NCBI GenBank assembly: GCA_027490555.1
Contig: JAIXXW010000241.1
Span: forward strand, 1-7,415
Direction of reading: 5' to 3'
DNA length: 7,415 nt
Origin: Comamonadaceae bacterium
Lineage (GTDB): Bacteria > Pseudomonadota > Gammaproteobacteria > Burkholderiales > Burkholderiaceae_C
Shown: piece by piece, positions 6,090 to 7,415 of the stretch
How positions within the stretch are numbered: the first letter of the stretch is position 1
Layout of the letters: each line of letters begins with the position of its first letter
Made by a program: the position numbers and the translations under genes
The notes under the pieces: generated by a model
What the model was told of the DNA's origin: nothing
The model's database searches: none
Seen by the model: only the letters and a program-made list of their open reading frames with translations

Positions 6090-6962
6090 TCATTCGGTCT
6101 CGGCGTAGCGCTTTTCAAAAGCCCACACGTCTTCAAAACCCATGAGCTTGGTCAGGTCGGCAAAGTCATACAAAGGCGTGCTGCCCTTGGCCGACGAACC
6201 CGTGTCCTTGAACTGCTGGTACACCTGCGTCATGGCCTGTACACCGGCCAGCAAGGCGGTGACCGGAAAAATGGCGATCTTGTAGCCCAGGGCTTCCAAG
6301 TCGAGGCGGGTCAGCACCGGGGTGCGGCCTTTTTCGACCATGTTGGCCACCAGCGGCACATCGAAGCTTTGGCCGATGCGGCGCATTTCCTCTTCGGACT
6401 CGGGCGACTCGACAAAAAGGATGTCGGCCCCCGCCTTGGCATAGGCCTCGGCCCGGCGCAGGGCCTCGTCCAGGCCGAGCGTGGTGCGGGCATCGGTGCG
6501 GGCGATGATCAGGAAATCCTTGGACGCGCGCGCATCGACGGCCACCTGGATCTTGCGCACCATGTCGGCCATGGGAATGACGCGACGGCCCGGGGTGTGG
6601 CCACATTTTTTGGGGAACTCCTGGTCTTCGAGCTGGATGGCGCAAGCACCCGCCGCCTCGTAACCCCGGATGGTGTGGCGCATGTTGAGCAGCCCGCCGT
6701 AACCGGTGTCGGCATCGGCGATCAGCGGCGTGCGGGCCATGCCGGCCATGGCCGTGACACGGCCCACCATGTCGGAGTAGGTGGCCAGGCCCGCATCGGG
6801 CAAGCCCATGTGCGAGGCCACGGTGCCGTAGCCGGTCATGTACAGCGCGTCAAAGCCAAAGCTGTCGGCCAGGCGCAGTGACACCATGTCGAAAACACCG
6901 GGGGCCACCACCAGGCCCGGTTGCTTCAAACGCGCACACAGCGCAGAGGTTTTGGGGTTCAT
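6090..6962 (-). CDS. Isocitrate lyase/PEP mutase superfamily C-C lyase
   Basis: This 290-residue cytoplasmic protein is a single-domain member of the isocitrate lyase/PEP mutase TIM-barrel superfamily. PGVFDMVSLRLA (21-32) and YMTGYGTVAS (41-50) are the usual N-terminal segments. IADADTGYG (81-89) supplies Mg-binding aspartates, and QLEDQ (110-114) the metal-linked Glu. The catalytic loop KKCGH (118-122) carries the Cys of the true C-C bond lyases, and ARTDA is at 154-158. The Cys argues for cleavage of a 2-hydroxy di- or tricarboxylic acid (as in methylisocitrate or dimethylmalate lyase) over phosphonomutase activity, although such genes are often labelled carboxyvinyl-carboxyphosphonate mutase. 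The exact substrate cannot be read. The ATG at 6962 is preferred to a TTG at 6980, since the family starts close to the barrel; neither has a clear Shine-Dalgarno. It is the first gene of the minus-strand operon and is divergent from the SDR gene. Confidence 0.92.
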   Translation of the reverse strand: MNPKTSALCARLKQPGLVVAPGVFDMVSLRLADSFGFDALYMTGYGTVASHMGLPDAGLATYSDMVGRVTAMAGMARTPLIADADTGYGGLLNMRHTIRGYEAAGACAIQLEDQEFPKKCGHTPGRRVIPMADMVRKIQVAVDARASKDFLIIARTDARTTLGLDEALRRAEAYAKAGADILFVESPESEEEMRRIGQSFDVPLVANMVEKGRTPVLTRLDLEALGYKIAIFPVTALLAGVQAMTQVYQQFKDTGSSAKGSTPLYDFADLTKLMGFEDVWAFEKRYAETE

Positions 6963-7032
6963 GACGCAAGTCGCTTGCAAGAGTGATCAAATGGAGAGGT
7001 TCGAAACATTGATTTCATCAGAAGAGCCGCCC
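6963..7032. promoter_or_regulatory. Divergent intergenic region between the lyase and SDR genes
   Basis: This 70-bp gap should contain the promoters of the catabolic operon and of the SDR gene. It is more AT-rich than the flanking genes, especially at 6984-7018. It contains a compact dyad (6966-6981) and a TTCGAA palindrome (7001-7006). I could not find a convincing -35/-10 pair in either direction. No regulator gene is present in the window. Confidence 0.45.
6966..6981. repeat. Compact inverted repeat, possible operator
   Basis: GCAAG-TCG-CTTGC (6966-6978) is a perfect 5-bp inverted repeat with a 3-base spacer, and CTTGCAAG (6974-6981) is a perfect 8-bp palindrome overlapping it. Together they give three half-sites of CAAG/CTTG within 16 bp. 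The repeat sits immediately upstream of the lyase ATG, a place suited to repression. If the TTG at 6980 were the true start, it would be coding sequence. Confidence 0.35.
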
Positions 7033-7415
7033 ATGGACCTGCACTTAAGCGACAAGCACATTCTCATCACCGGCGGCAGCAAAGGCATTGGCCTGGCCTG
7101 TGCGCAAGGCTTTTTGGCCGAAGGCGCCAGCGTCAGCCTGGTCTCGCGCGACAGCGCCCACCTGGCCAAGGCACAGCAGCAGCTGCTGGCCGCTTGCCCG
7201 GGCGCGCGCATCCACACCGTGGCCGCCAATCTGCGCGATGCCTCGGCCGCGTTGAGCGCACTGGCCTCGGCCGAAAACGCCTTCGGCCCGGTGGATGTGC
7301 TGGTCAACTCGGCCGGTGCGGCCAAACGCACGCCCGCGCCCGAACTCACCCCCGAAGCCTTTGCCGACGCCATGCAGGCCAAGTACTTCACCACCATCCA
7401 CATGCTCACGCCGGT
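7033..7415 (+). CDS. Short-chain dehydrogenase/reductase (SDR), C-terminus cut by window edge
   Basis: The visible 127 residues form the Rossmann half of a classical SDR oxidoreductase. The cofactor loop is TGGSKGIG (13-20), and NSAGA (92-96) stands where the NNAG motif is expected. R39 after the second strand (LVSRD) hints at NADP(H) over NAD(H), which is inference. The catalytic Ser and Tyr-x-x-x-Lys lie beyond the right edge. The start at 7033 gives the normal SDR N-terminus (MDLHLSDKHILITGG), with a weak purine-rich GAAGAG about seven bases upstream. An in-frame ATG at 6991 would add 14 residues (MERFETLISSEEPP), less likely by family length. It is divergent from the lyase operon, so shared control and a role in the same pathway are plausible. 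The substrate is unknown. Confidence 0.93.
   Translation, partial: MDLHLSDKHILITGGSKGIGLACAQGFLAEGASVSLVSRDSAHLAKAQQQLLAACPGARIHTVAANLRDASAALSALASAENAFGPVDVLVNSAGAAKRTPAPELTPEAFADAMQAKYFTTIHMLTP

Noticed and set aside
4727..6145. A 472-codon plus-strand open frame across the hydrolase start and the Bug-type gene
   Set aside because: It spans two well-supported minus-strand genes, and its product is compositionally biased without domains.
6963..6980. TTG start six codons upstream for the lyase
   Set aside because: It is a rare start codon without a Shine-Dalgarno, and the ATG at 6962 fits the family N-terminus. It cannot be wholly excluded.
6987..7409. Minus-strand open frames opposite the SDR gene
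   Set aside because: They are shadows of the SDR reading frame, which carries TGGSKGIG and NSAG motifs; the antisense products show no domain.

Overview
The window looks like an ordinary chromosomal stretch of a high-GC betaproteobacterium. Burkholderiales is likely, and Comamonadaceae is my best guess. The reasons are the DUF3717-DUF1289 fusion protein, an orphan Bug-type (TctC) solute-binding protein, and a BepA-like M48 protease divergent from moaC. The family assignment is inference from gene content and codon bias; there is no rRNA or other marker here. I saw no mobile element, CRISPR array, tRNA, rRNA or phage gene.

Left part (1-2496) is housekeeping. A small protein with a predicted metal-binding Cys cluster (DUF3717 plus DUF1289, cut by the left edge) follows a secreted BepA-type M48 metalloprotease on the minus strand. 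The protease is divergent from moaC (molybdenum cofactor synthesis) across a 60-bp gap.

Right part (2553-7415) looks like a catabolic cluster. On the minus strand, in transcription order, are an isocitrate lyase/PEP mutase superfamily C-C lyase (6962-6090), a Bug-type periplasmic binding protein (6058-5039), an exported class C beta-lactamase-fold serine hydrolase (5042-3705) and a lipoprotein esterase (3578-2553). The first three are closely spaced, and the binding protein and serine hydrolase overlap by four bases (GTGA), so they are probably one operon. The esterase has a good promoter candidate of its own and an SD matching that of the binding-protein gene. A short-chain dehydrogenase/reductase (7033 onward, cut by the right edge) is transcribed divergently from the lyase. 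The 70-bp gap between them holds a small repeated dyad that could be an operator.

A reasonable working model is that extracytoplasmic hydrolases release a carboxylic acid from an ester, amide or lactone, the Bug protein binds it, and the cytoplasmic lyase and SDR process it. The substrate cannot be read from the sequence, and no TctA/TctB membrane components are present. All genes appear intact except the two cut by the edges. I found no clear evidence of a wholly new system; the most unusual item is this hydrolase/binding-protein/lyase/SDR grouping.
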